NCBI GenBank assembly: GCA_021234155.1
Contig: JAJEKV010000493.1
Span: 106,798 to 170,797 of the forward strand
Direction: 5' to 3'
DNA length: 64,000 nucleotides
Origin: Isoetes taiwanensis
Taxonomy: Eukaryota; Streptophyta; Lycopodiopsida; Isoetales; Isoetaceae
A program made the translations under genes and the position numbers. The notes beneath the pieces were generated by a model that was not told the DNA's origin, searched no databases, and saw only the letters and a program-made list of their open reading frames with translations. The first letter of the stretch is position 1. Each line of letters begins with the position of its first letter. Below are positions 22,201 to 31,649 of this stretch, piece by piece.

Positions 22201-22696
22201 CGCCTTACAATAGGAAAGGGCTCAAGGATAAAATCTTGAAAGATCTAAGGATTGGGGGTACTTTTAAAGAGATCTTTCTCCCCTTTTTTAAAGTGTGAAT
22301 ATATTATAACTAATGGTTATTAATTGAAGTAATTTTTCTAATTACTTAACTATCTGTTAAAATTTTCCTATTTGTTTTGGGCCAAATATTGGTCCGCACC
22401 ATTTTCTTTGCAAGCTTCCTATTGAGCGATTCTTCGTTCAATTTTTACTTGTAAAATGGGGCTCATGAACAACTTTTGAGCTCAAATTTACTAGAAAGTT
22501 TCTTTTGAATCTCTATTCAAAATTAGCTTGCCCTAACAACTAGATTTGACTTGCTAATGACAGTCTAACGATGGAAGAAAAAAATTTCTCCCAATTTTTG
22601 AGGTTCACATTGGGGTTTTAACCCCAATTTTTCTACTAGGCCAGTTAGCTACTTAGGAAAATGGCCAGTGCTTGATCTTGGTCAACCAAGATCATT

Positions 22697-22708
22697 GCTC
22701 TGATACCA
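22697..22708 (-). other. Primer-binding site of the LARD-like element
   Basis: GCTCTGATACCA on the plus strand is TGGTATCAGAGC on the element's strand, the standard plant LTR-element site complementary to the 3' end of initiator tRNA-Met. It lies one base from the LTR at 22710 and fixes the element's orientation as minus. Confidence 0.85.
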
Positions 22709-22709
22709 T

Positions 22710-23588
22710 TGTGACGCTCCTTGCGTTATATATATGGATTTCATGCATTATACATTGAAGGACCTTCCCTATCCAATGGCTACCCAGGGCCCTCTGTCTA
22801 ACTCATGTCTAGGGTGGCCAAACTATCGAGTAGAGGACACAGAGGTGTCATTCAGTCCCGTCCTCTAGGGGTCCCTATATCAGCGGAAGCAAAATATACA
22901 TCATAAGCACTAGCAATAATAACAACAAACCACCTCGAAGGGTAGTGATAATCCATCCATCCATGTCATCGAATACAATAATACAATAAGTGCATCAAAT
23001 ACATCAAATAGAGGCTCCTACCCGGGCTCGGACTCAGGGGAGTCGACTAATGGCTGGGGGGCCTCGGATAAAACAGGCCGAGTTATGGCAATGACTTGGA
23101 CTAGCAATAGACAATGGCTAGGATTGACCAATCCATCCGCCCCTCCTGTGCATACATTGCAGATAGGCTAAATCGGGCTCTGTGGATCTGTAACCCGCCA
23201 GATGTAATCCCATAGTACCACCCAACGAGACTACTCTGGGTTGCATCTTCCCGGTCCGATGAAGTAGGAAGGGTTGCATCTCCCCCTCGAAGTCGCGGTG
23301 GCTCCATGGGCAGCTAGAGGATCGCATTGGCGACCTGCGTCCGTGCGTGAACTCCCCAAAACAAGAGCAAGCCGACACTTGCAACTCTTGAGAGTCGGCC
23401 TTACACCATTGCCCCAAGAAGTGTCGGACCCATACCGACCCAACCCTAAAGCCTAGCCGCTATAGGACCCGATGGAGGCGCTTCGGCGAGGTCCTCCCTC
23501 CCACTTTTACCCGACCTCGTTGTGTGTTGCTCAGTCACTCCATAGCCTCCGTAGCCAGGGTGGGCTCTATGCACGCAGTAGCATAATA
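22710..23588 (-). repeat. 5' LTR of the LARD-like element, truncated
   Basis: Starts TGTGACGCTCC and aligns with one 889-bp unit of the other LTR through GCATAATAA at about 23588, where similarity stops abruptly. The missing 640-bp outer LTR part was not found further right, so it was deleted or displaced by the foldback array that begins here. Confidence 0.75.
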
Positions 23589-24010
23589 AACCTAACCTAT
23601 TTTCCTCCTCATGTGAAAACCTAACCTATTTTTCTCCTCCTGTGGAAACCCTTCCTACTTTCCCTCCTCACATTGGAAACCCTTCCAATTTCCATCATGC
23701 AAGGAAATCGGGAAGGGTTTCCACTCAAAATTTGAATTTTGGGTCCGTGGCTCGATGGGATGCGCCTTAATGTTAGGCGTCAGGTAAAAAGCGTGAGCCA
23801 TAAAGGCTCACGTGTGCAAATATTTTGAAAAAAAATAATTTCGTGGAAACCCTTCCGGCTTTCCACGGAAACCCTTCCGATTTTCCAATATGGAAACCCT
23901 TCCGGCTTTCCATGGAAACCCTTCCGAATTTCAAAAATTGGAAAACCCGATAGGGTTTCCAAGGAAAACCGGAGGGTTTCCATGGAAATTCGGAAGGGTT
24001 TCCATGGGAG
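23589..24010. repeat. GGAAACCCTTCCG array in foldback arrangement
   Basis: At least six copies of GGAAACCCTTCC run forward (near 23643, 23675, 23845, 23864, 23891, 23910) and four run reversed (near 23718, 23945, 23965, 23985), so the two arms around about 23935 can pair. The same motif occurs at 5.6-5.7 kb. This looks like the subterminal part of a foldback or CACTA-like element. Confidence 0.65.
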
Positions 24011-24199
24011 GCCAACCCAAATCGGGCATAGTAGCTTTTCAAAGCATGCTTCTTGTTATAAAAAGCACTTTATACCGTCATAGTAGCTTTTTAAAGCATG
24101 GTTCTTGTTATAAAAAACACTTTGGAAGTACATGTATAAACATGCATATCAATATCAAGGACTGCATCTCGAAGGTGATCTATACATTTAAATCACTTA

Positions 24200-24520
24200 C
24201 GGCCATTCCACACTAACCGTTATGTTAGGTTAAATTTTTAATCTAATAGATGCTCCTTTATGTTAAGGTAACCTAACTACAAGATTTCACTTCACACTAT
24301 CCGTTAGATTAAAAATTAGCATAACGGCAACTGTTACAAAACATTTCACACTGCAAGATACCGTTAGGTTACGTAATCTAACGAAAATCGTTACAAAATA
24401 CTTCACACTACACGACACTGTTAGGTTATGTTATACTAACCTAACGGAAACCGTTATAAATCACTTCACACTACATGACGCCGTTAAATTACATTACACC
24501 TAACATAACGGAAACCTAAC
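24200..24520 (+). repeat. Tandem hairpin units, period 53-64 bp
   Basis: The word TTCACAC recurs at 24291, 24344, 24401 and 24465 (a variant near 24206). Each unit contains CCGTTAGGTTA followed by its near complement TAACCTAACGG, so every repeat can fold on itself. No gene. Confidence 0.65.
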
Positions 24521-24547
24521 ATTTTTGCATGATCGTCGTTATGAGAG

Positions 24548-24704
24548 GGATAACGCCCTGACCGAGGGTATTATGCAAAAAAAAATATTGAGGGCCATTT
24601 TGTGTATGCCAAAATGTCGAGGGCGGAGGCCCGAGACATTTCGGCCATACGCAAAATGGCCCGAAATGTTTTTGCATAATACCCGAGGGATCAGGGCGTT
24701 ATCC
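24548..24704. mobile_element. 157-bp near-perfect hairpin (foldback MITE-like)
   Basis: The ends GGATAACGCCCTGA and TCAGGGCGTTATCC are inverse complements. Pairing continues inward through TATTATGCAAAAA / TTTTTGCATAATA and GGGCCATTTTG / CAAAATGGCCC to a centre near 24626. Almost the whole unit is stem, as in foldback MITEs. No target-site duplication could be fixed. Confidence 0.65.
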
Positions 24705-24705
24705 G

Positions 24706-24888
24706 CCTTAACAACGTGATCCGAGCGTTTATTTCAGATCCGGCGAAGGATGTAGGCTCTGAAGCAGCTGCGATGGCATAACATCCTAGTGTGTTATAGT
24801 TGATAATGTGTTATAGCTGATAACAGAATTTGATCCAGCGGCTGAGATCTGATCTCAGCCTATAAACGTGAGGATCACGTTGTTAAGG
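24706..24888. mobile_element. 183-bp MITE-like element with 27-bp terminal inverted repeats
   Basis: The left end CCTTAACAACGTGATCC and the right end GGATCACGTTGTTAAGG are inverse complements, with pairing extended to about 27 bp (next inner bases GAGCGTTTAT / ATAAACGTGA). A separate small hairpin GGCTGAGATCTGATCTCAGCC lies near the right end. It abuts the previous hairpin by one base, and the two may be parts of one compound element. Size and absence of coding fit a MITE. Confidence 0.65.
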
Positions 24889-24889
24889 A

Positions 24890-25950
24890 ACTTGCATTGT
24901 TGAACTTGCATGATCTATAGAAGAAGTGCAAATGGTTATTTATCTACAAAAATGATTTTAAGAACAAAATAGAATGTTATTTTGTAAGGATATTGATATT
25001 TTGCTATGGTTTTATTTCATTGCTTTTTGTACTATTTCCATCTTGTTAAATGAACCTAAATTATGAAAGTGAAGAAGTTAGAAGTTGAAAAGTTACGTGA
25101 TTGCATCTCGGTGGAAGATTGACCATGTAAGCCGTTTCCAGAAAATTAATCTATAAGCTGAAATTTAAGTGCAAGTGGGTTAGCAAATGGAGCCAATATG
25201 TGAATAATATTTGGTTCGAGTCCCCAAATGAAACATTATAATTGGTGAACGGAACTTGGCCTACTAGCTTAGTGGGCTCTTTTGATCAACATGTTTGGTG
25301 TAGTGTACTCTATTTATAACCTTCAATTAGTTATGTGGTTTATGCATAGTTAAGGTTTTGTTCCTCAAACCATGGAACCCATGTGGATTTCAACTCTTCT
25401 CCAAAAATTATGCTCTGAAGGTAAAAATCATTGTACCTTTACATAAATGACAATCCAAATGATAGATATTAAGCGATAACAGTTAAACAAATTTTACCAT
25501 ATATCAGTTTAATGCGGTTGTGTACCATAACTAGTCCAACAAATTTATATTCATATCTTGCATATAATATGTTATTTTAGCATAAAATTGGAAATATGTG
25601 TATATTAACAAAGGCTTGCATACATAAAACTAAAATCTATCATAAAGATGAACTATTGTGCTCTTGTTATACCTAAATTACAATACTTTCTAGCAACTGA
25701 CAAATAGACTAGTTTCATGGTAGTAAAACTCAAGTAGAAATGTTTGTATTTTTTTTCAATAACGGGGATCATTAGCATGAACCTCTATAAGGGTTTCTCA
25801 TAATGTTTTGAATCATTTAAAGACTTTATTGGATGTTTAATTTGGGAGCATTTGGGCGGTTCTCAGCGGTTGCATGCTCCCATTCCAAAATGTAAGGATC
25901 CCTCTTCCATTTCTAAAACCCCATTACTTTGTTGTCTTGATTATGCAAGA
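24890..25950. other. Unassigned AT-rich sequence with an isolated B box
   Basis: No gene seen. GGTTCGAGTCC at 25213-25223 matches the RNA polymerase III B box, but the matching A box upstream is not convincing, and the A-box-like TAGCTTAGTGG at about 25266-25276 lies downstream, so a SINE call is not supported. Confidence 0.35.
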
Positions 25951-25959
25951 TCTTTGCTA

Positions 25960-28253
25960 AAGCTTTTGCTCGAAGCTTTTAGGTTTTTCTAGGTCCATCT
26001 CTTCCACACAATGTCGGGTTTCTTGCCTATTAGGTGTATCTTGAATAATGTGGCGTGCGGCATATGAGGGTCTCTATTGGGCTAGAATGCATGGTTACCC
26101 ATTGTATACTTGAAAAATGGTTTTTGCAAAAGCATATAGCGGTGTTGTTGGGTTTCTGGATGCAATGCCTTCTCGTCTTGATTTTGGTGCTTGATTCATA
26201 AAGATGTTATGAAACTTCATTATTACCTTTCGTTCTTTAGTTCTTTTCAAGGAGAACCATCAACATTTTTGAGGTGGGGCGTGGCATTTGATTGTGTCGT
26301 CCCAGGCACCCATATTTTTACCATTGTTATGGACATTCTCGGGTGTTCTCTGGCGGCTGCGGGGAAGGCATCTGCATGGTCTTCCCATGAATAATGGTTC
26401 ACAAAGAGATCACATGTCGGTATCACGGATGACACTTTCTTGTTCTTAATGGTGATGGCGGGAATTTGCGAGAATGCCATTTCCTTCTTTGGCGGTCGTG
26501 ATTTCTCTTTCGGTATCTTTGTGGGGTGGCAAAAGTTAATGCGCCACTTTTAGACTCTCGGGGTTGTCTTACGGTGGTTGCATTTCCATGGAAGGTTCTT
26601 CCTCATGGAAAAGGCAACTAAACTCTAGGCATTCTGTTGGTATACACCTCTCATCGGAGGTTGCGTGGGATGTCATTATTAAGGGGTTGGAAAGGCATTT
26701 GTTCTAATGGTCCACGGCTAAGTTATCCATGGCTGGTCGTATATCTGTGGCAAAGTCGATTCTGAGTGGTACACATGTCTACATGGCTTCCATCTTAGCG
26801 GCAAAAAAAACAATTTGATACGACTCATTGTTCGTACTATCGGGAACTTCATGGGGGGTGGCGAAGAAGGAGATGATGTTAAAGTTAGTTGGACGAAGTG
26901 CATTATGCCTAAACTTTGTGGGGGGCTAGGGATGATTCACTTTCTTCTCCATAGCAAGGTCTTTGATTTCTAAGTTCATATGGCGGATTCTCAATATCTT
27001 TGATAATTCTCGGTCTGCGCCTCATTCACCGGTCTTTATAGATGTGCATTTCCTTTGGCTCTCCATCCATTAAGCCTCTTCTCCCATGGGCATTATTCTA
27101 TCCACTTTCTCCATATCCTAATGCATCTCCTTTCCTCAAGGGGTTGCTAATGCTTGGGATTGTGGCACTTTGTTTCAGCTCCATCCAATGGCCACCGCGG
27201 ATCCTTCTGACCCGGTTGTTGGTGGATCCCTTTGGGTGATCTTAATGGCGGATTGTCCCTGGCCTCTTCTATCCATCCATTGGCCTTAGCGTCGGTGGCG
27301 GCGGCAGAGTGTGCTCCGCGGTATGCATAGTATAATGAGACAAGATTGTTGACATGGAATGAGTTCAAATTGAAGTTCCTTCTCCTTACCGTTGGGGACG
27401 GGGCATTTGGAAAAAAGTAGCTGCTACACTTCCTCCACACCCACAAGGCGTGGCTCCCCTAGCTACAGGTGGTTCATGGCGGTGTTAAGGAGGATTTGGT
27501 GCACTTTTCGATGTATGTGGTCTGCTTCATCACGAGGTGTTGCCTCCATCACCAAAGTGGCCTTTAGTTATCCACGAGCCTCATCGTTAAAAGCGATGGC
27601 GATGGGTATGGGATAAATTGCTTCATCCTAAGCTATCTATTTTATGGTGGCGGATCACTCATAGATGCGTCTTGGGTAAACACTCTTGTTCATCGATTTC
27701 GTCCGAAGTCTACGTGATCGCGCCCTCTTTGCATGCGGAGGATGAGACAATTGAGCCTTTGCTTTTTCTTGTGTCACCATGTTAGAGCTTGCTTGGCGGT
27801 GGCTTTTGAGTCTTTTTTCCATTGTGACTTGAATAGTTAGCGAGTCCTATTGTCATCTATCCTGGATTCTTGTGACAAGTTGGCAAAGAGGGCTTTCCAC
27901 TTAGCATCTGCTTGGATCATCTGGTCCATAACGGAAGAGGCGAAATCTCCTCATCTTCAAGGGACGGATCTTGTCGGATCTTAAAATACTTAGCGATGCC
28001 GTGAGTCGCATTGTGAATGCGTACAAGTGTTCTTCCTTAAAGGATGACATCAAAAGTGTCATTTGGGAGCAATATCTTCAGATTCACACCTACTCATAGC
28101 AAGCAAGTTGTGCTCATGGTGATCGTGTTCTTTGCTCTTCTATGTTATGTATGTGGTGGGTAGTGTTGCTCTAGTGGATATCTTCTCCTTTGGGTTTTGA
28201 GTCCCCCATGTACTCTTTGTATTCTTTTGACCGTTCATCAAAAAAAAAAAAAA
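25960..28253 (+). mobile_element. 5'-truncated L1-like LINE with poly(A), plus strand
   Basis: Fragments of an L1-type reverse transcriptase run left to right in shifting frames: FLDAMPSRLDFGA and SLVLFKENHQHF (about 26150-26260), FTIVMDILGCSLAAAGK (26319-26370), then GRISVAKSILSGTHVYMASI (about 26732-26790), typical of the segment after the RT palm, and a zf-RVT-like tail (about 27.2-27.9 kb). The element ends in a 14-base A run at 28240-28253. The endonuclease half is absent. The left border is approximate. Frameshifts and stops throughout; inactive. Confidence 0.75.
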
Positions 28254-28871
28254 TGTAATGTAAAAATTAATTTCTTTTACAAGCCTCAAGAATAGGCATG
28301 AAGCGTTCTTTGGTGAAAGATTGATTGCCATGGATAAACTTTTCGATTTTTCACAATTCATCAAAAACATCACTACCTACAATCTTATTGAGTTTTGGTA
28401 CCATAACTTTGGAGCTAACAGCTTTCTAAGCTCTAAATATATTTATCCTATTCTTGTAGATCTTGATTAACACTAGAAAATACATGGTTACATACTAGCT
28501 ACACTATATTTGACATAGTAAGTACCTCATAGGTAGATATATAAGTAAAATGCATCATTCATTCTCTCATGAGCATTGTAATATATATTTTAATCTGAGA
28601 TTACGTAAGCGTAATTGTTTAGTTAACATTGACTTTAATATAGTAAATAAACGCCTCAAAAAATCATTGCACTATAGCCTTTATAGTTAACAACTCATGC
28701 CATAAGAATTAAGTTGAAACTTGTAATAAGAGAAATAATTTCCCAACCTCGAGCGAACATTTTGAGCAAAATGGAGTTTAAGCGATTTCAATTGGTGTCA
28801 AATGATAGGCTACATCAAATCTGAAGAACATGCAACTCAATATATGTTATCATAAAACAATAATTACTCTC
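28254..28871. other. Unassigned AT-rich sequence
   Basis: Between the LINE poly(A) and the copia 5' LTR. No gene, repeat or signal seen. Confidence 0.4.
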
Positions 28872-28876
28872 AACTT

Positions 28877-29731
28877 TGATGAGGATTGACATTATAAGTC
28901 ATATGAGCATTCATGAAGCAGTGGCGGTGAATGCATGTAAAAGCAAATGGCGGATAATGATCTAAGTTGAATCATAAGTTCTTGAAGATTGTAAACTATG
29001 TTGCATGAAGACTTGAGCTAATATATACGCCTATGAGAAGCTTGGCGATAGGCGGTTTCAACCTTGAACATTATGACATAATCTAGGGTGCAAGGGTTGA
29101 TTATTGGTTGCTAGTTCAATGTTGAACATGGACATGCTTGTCGAAAGAAAAGAAAACCTAATGTTAACATGGTTATGATTGCAAAAGTCGGCATTTAAAA
29201 TTGAAAATAGGTTTCAATGGTTCAAAGGCTTATTTCTTATGATCGCTGTGGGATATATCGAAGGCGTCTCATTCTTTGAGTTTATCTGTGGGATATTTGG
29301 TGATGATAGAAGAAGCACTGGATTGGAAAGTTGATCGGCCCCATAACTTGGCGGATTGCGATTACAAAGGTATGAACCTGTTGAATAGAGGCGAGATGAA
29401 TCAATGCAGTCCGATATGGAAGGCTGGATATGCCGGTCAATGGAGCTACTGATGTCGGGTCAATGCAGATGAGCGATGGGTTGTGCTACAATGTTTTAAA
29501 GGTTTAAAAGCTAAATGTTTATTGATAATAGAACCATTGTGATTGCATACCATTGATTCAAATAAAATGATGGGAAAAATGTGTATAATCTAGTGGAGAT
29601 TAGAGACCATATTGTGGCTCTCCACTAGATCATCATTACACTATAGGTGCTCATGTAATTTGAAAAGAAATCTTGCTAGGCATCTCAGTTATACTCTTGA
29701 GATAATCATAGCCTTTTCTTAAAATTTAACA
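28877..29731 (+). repeat. Copia 5' LTR
   Basis: Begins TGATGAGGATTGACA and ends AAAATTTAACA (TG..CA). It aligns end to end with the copy at 45743-46611. Differences are bunched in short islands separated by long identical runs. Confidence 0.9.
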
Positions 29732-29732
29732 A

Positions 29733-29744
29733 TGGTATCAGAGC
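29733..29744 (+). other. Copia primer-binding site
   Basis: TGGTATCAGAGC, complementary to initiator tRNA-Met, one base after the 5' LTR. Confidence 0.92.
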
Positions 29745-30020
29745 CTCTTAACAATATCTAGCAGATTTGGGCGAGTTTGCTCAACACCATAGATGTATAC
29801 AAAGGTGGTCGGGGTTTTGAGATATGGAAGGATGCCATAATGCATGTCTGGATGTAGAGGAGCTCACGGGAGGTGGTTGATCCTAATAGTCAAATGTCAG
29901 CAGATGTGCTAACTAGGACTGCTTCTCGGGATCGATGCTTTGGAGGCTGCGGGTGGTCAACTGGTGCAAGTCTTGAGGCTGGGGAGGCTGCGGGTGCAAG
30001 CTTCGGGGGCTAATCGATGA

Positions 30021-30655
30021 TTGGAGGAGAATACCGATTATAGGAGGAGGAAAATCATTGCGAGGCTAAAGTCAAAAGAAGCACAAGGCATCATAACTTG
30101 TAAGGTAAGTCCTGCCATACGTTTGAAGTTAAGGTCTCTCAGTCCTAGGGAGATGTGGAAGTTCTTGCTTAAGCATTATGAGGAAAAAACATCCTCACAA
30201 ATAGATTTATTGGAAAATGAATTAAGGAATCTAAAGCTTAGAGAGGATGAAGATGTATCCGAATTTTTCAACAAGTTTGATAACTTGATTGCTGACCTAG
30301 AAGGGGCTGAGGTTGTGATATCTGAGAGGAGTCAGGTGTTGCAAATTTCAAGGGCTATAGGGAGAATGAGACCTTGGCATTATTCATTAGAAATTCAAGC
30401 AAAAAGTAGAGAAGAAGAGAGGTCATGCTTAGGCTGAATGGGAGCAAAAGAAAGTATTAAGGCAAAGTCAAAATGAAGAAACCCATGAAATACTAGTGAT
30501 GAAAAGGAAAGGCAAAATAATTTGCTATCATTGTCATGAAGCGAGGGCATTATAAAATGAATGCCTAAACTAAAGAAAAGAATTTAATTGCTACACTTGT
30601 GGGGGAAGAGGACATGTAGCCTCAAGTGTCCCACACCAAAAACTATGGTAGGCCT
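30021..30655 (+). pseudogene. Copia gag with zinc knuckles (frameshifted)
   Basis: The 138-codon frame 30021-30437 contains the UBN2-type capsid core: LRSLSPREMWKFLLKHYEEK, LLENELRNLKLREDEDVSEF and NKFDNLIADLEG. A one-base shift leads to CYHCHEA..H (30520-30545), a damaged CCHC knuckle, and another to CYTCGGRGHVAS (30590-30623), where one A missing from an AA run turns the final K-C-P into S-V-P. Gag packages the element's RNA in virus-like particles. The breaks are single bases, several in homopolymers. Confidence 0.85.
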
Positions 30656-30663
30656 TCTAGAGG

Positions 30664-30715
30664 AAGAATAGAATAGAATAGAATAGAATAGAATAGAATA
30701 GAATAGAATAGATTT
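30664..30715 (-). mobile_element. (GAATA)n insertion flanked by 9-bp duplication
   Basis: A run of about ten GAATA units interrupts the copia coding region and is bounded on both sides by TTCTAGAGG (30655-30663 and 30716-30724). Removing the block and one copy leaves continuous copia sequence. The same microsatellite is the 3' tail of the truncated LINE at 8361. The likely reading is an extremely short LINE insertion consisting only of the tail, minus-strand orientation. Confidence 0.65.
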
Positions 30716-30724
30716 TTCTAGAGG

Positions 30725-31445
30725 TGAATCGGTGTGGAAGATCTGAGGGGGTCGAGGCTATGAAAGAGCATACATTGCTCAAGAAGAACAAGAGCCTAAA
30801 ACTAAAAGACGAAACACAAGATGAAGATGAGGTATTAAGTGATTTTGCAGTTATCAATGAGAATGCATGTACTAATGGCTGATCATTATAGTTGATTACG
30901 GAGCTGAAAGATCATTAGTCAAGGATCTTTGAACTCTTGAAGAAATTCTCTTGAAAAATCAAGAAAAGATCCAAGTTGGCAATGGGGCATTGCAAGATAT
31001 TCAAGGAAGTGGGCTTTTGCAACTAAAAGACTTGAATGGAAATATCATAAATATAGAGGATGTGTTGTATGTTCGGCAATAATTAAAAATTTAATTTCGA
31101 TTAAGTCAATTATGTGATTTGGGATATAGAGTTACATTTGAAGCGAGAACAATGTAATGTATTTCTCAAAGATGAATTGAAGTTTTATGCCAAGAGAGTT
31201 GGCAACTTGTTTGAGCTAAACAATCTCATGCATTGTGGTGTAAATGCAATATCGAAGTTGGTGTAGAACTACGGCTGTGAGGTTAGCTCATCTGATTACA
31301 AGAAATTAGAAGTTACGCATAAACAAGGCCGGTATAGATTATTGTGACAACAAAAATAACCATGTTTGTGAAGGATGTGTTCTTGGAAAGTTACGCAGTT
31401 TGCCATTTGCTAAAAGACAATCCAAAACCTGACAAATTGTATGGA
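30725..31445 (+). pseudogene. Copia protease and GAG-pre-integrase region
   Basis: At about 30885 the frame reads LIVDYGAERSLVKDL, the aspartic protease active-site region with the usual D-S-G changed to D-Y-G. It continues VGNGALQDIQGSG and INIEDVLYV, and then, after stops, HVCEGCVLGKLRSLPFAKRQ (31366-31425), the HHCC zinc finger and pre-integrase end. The similarity stops about 31.45 kb, before the integrase catalytic core. Confidence 0.8.
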
Positions 31446-31649
31446 AGTCATTATTTAATTAAAGTGGGACAAATCTTGAATTTTGGGACTCGGACTGAAA
31501 ATGGGACTCACACACCATAAAAAGAAATTTCTGAATTGATTGCTTGAATAGAATTACACATGACACACATAGAATTGGGTTACTTGTTTTCCTCATAAAT
31601 TTTACAAACCACTAGTTGAGAAAGTTTTCAAACTTCTCAATATTATACA

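Larger units (their letters stand above)
12150..23588 (-). mobile_element. Non-autonomous LTR retrotransposon (LARD-like), minus strand
   Basis: Two homologous LTRs face the same way: a 3' LTR (12150-14580) and a truncated 5' LTR (22710-23588), read on the minus strand. Both start TGTGACGCTCC on the plus strand, and the complete LTR ends GGAGCGTCACA. Next to the 5' LTR is the complement of a tRNA-iMet primer-binding site (22697-22708), and next to the 3' LTR is a polypurine tract (14581-14592, read on the minus strand). No gag, protease, integrase or reverse transcriptase belonging to this element was recognised, so it looks like a large derivative moved by enzymes supplied elsewhere. A LINE has landed in its interior (about 14.62-18.49 kb). 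The outer part of the 5' LTR is missing beyond 23588. Confidence 0.75.

Noticed and set aside
25213-25276. Second SINE with perfect B box
   Set aside because: The A-box-like word lies downstream of the B box, the wrong order, and no convincing upstream A box was found.
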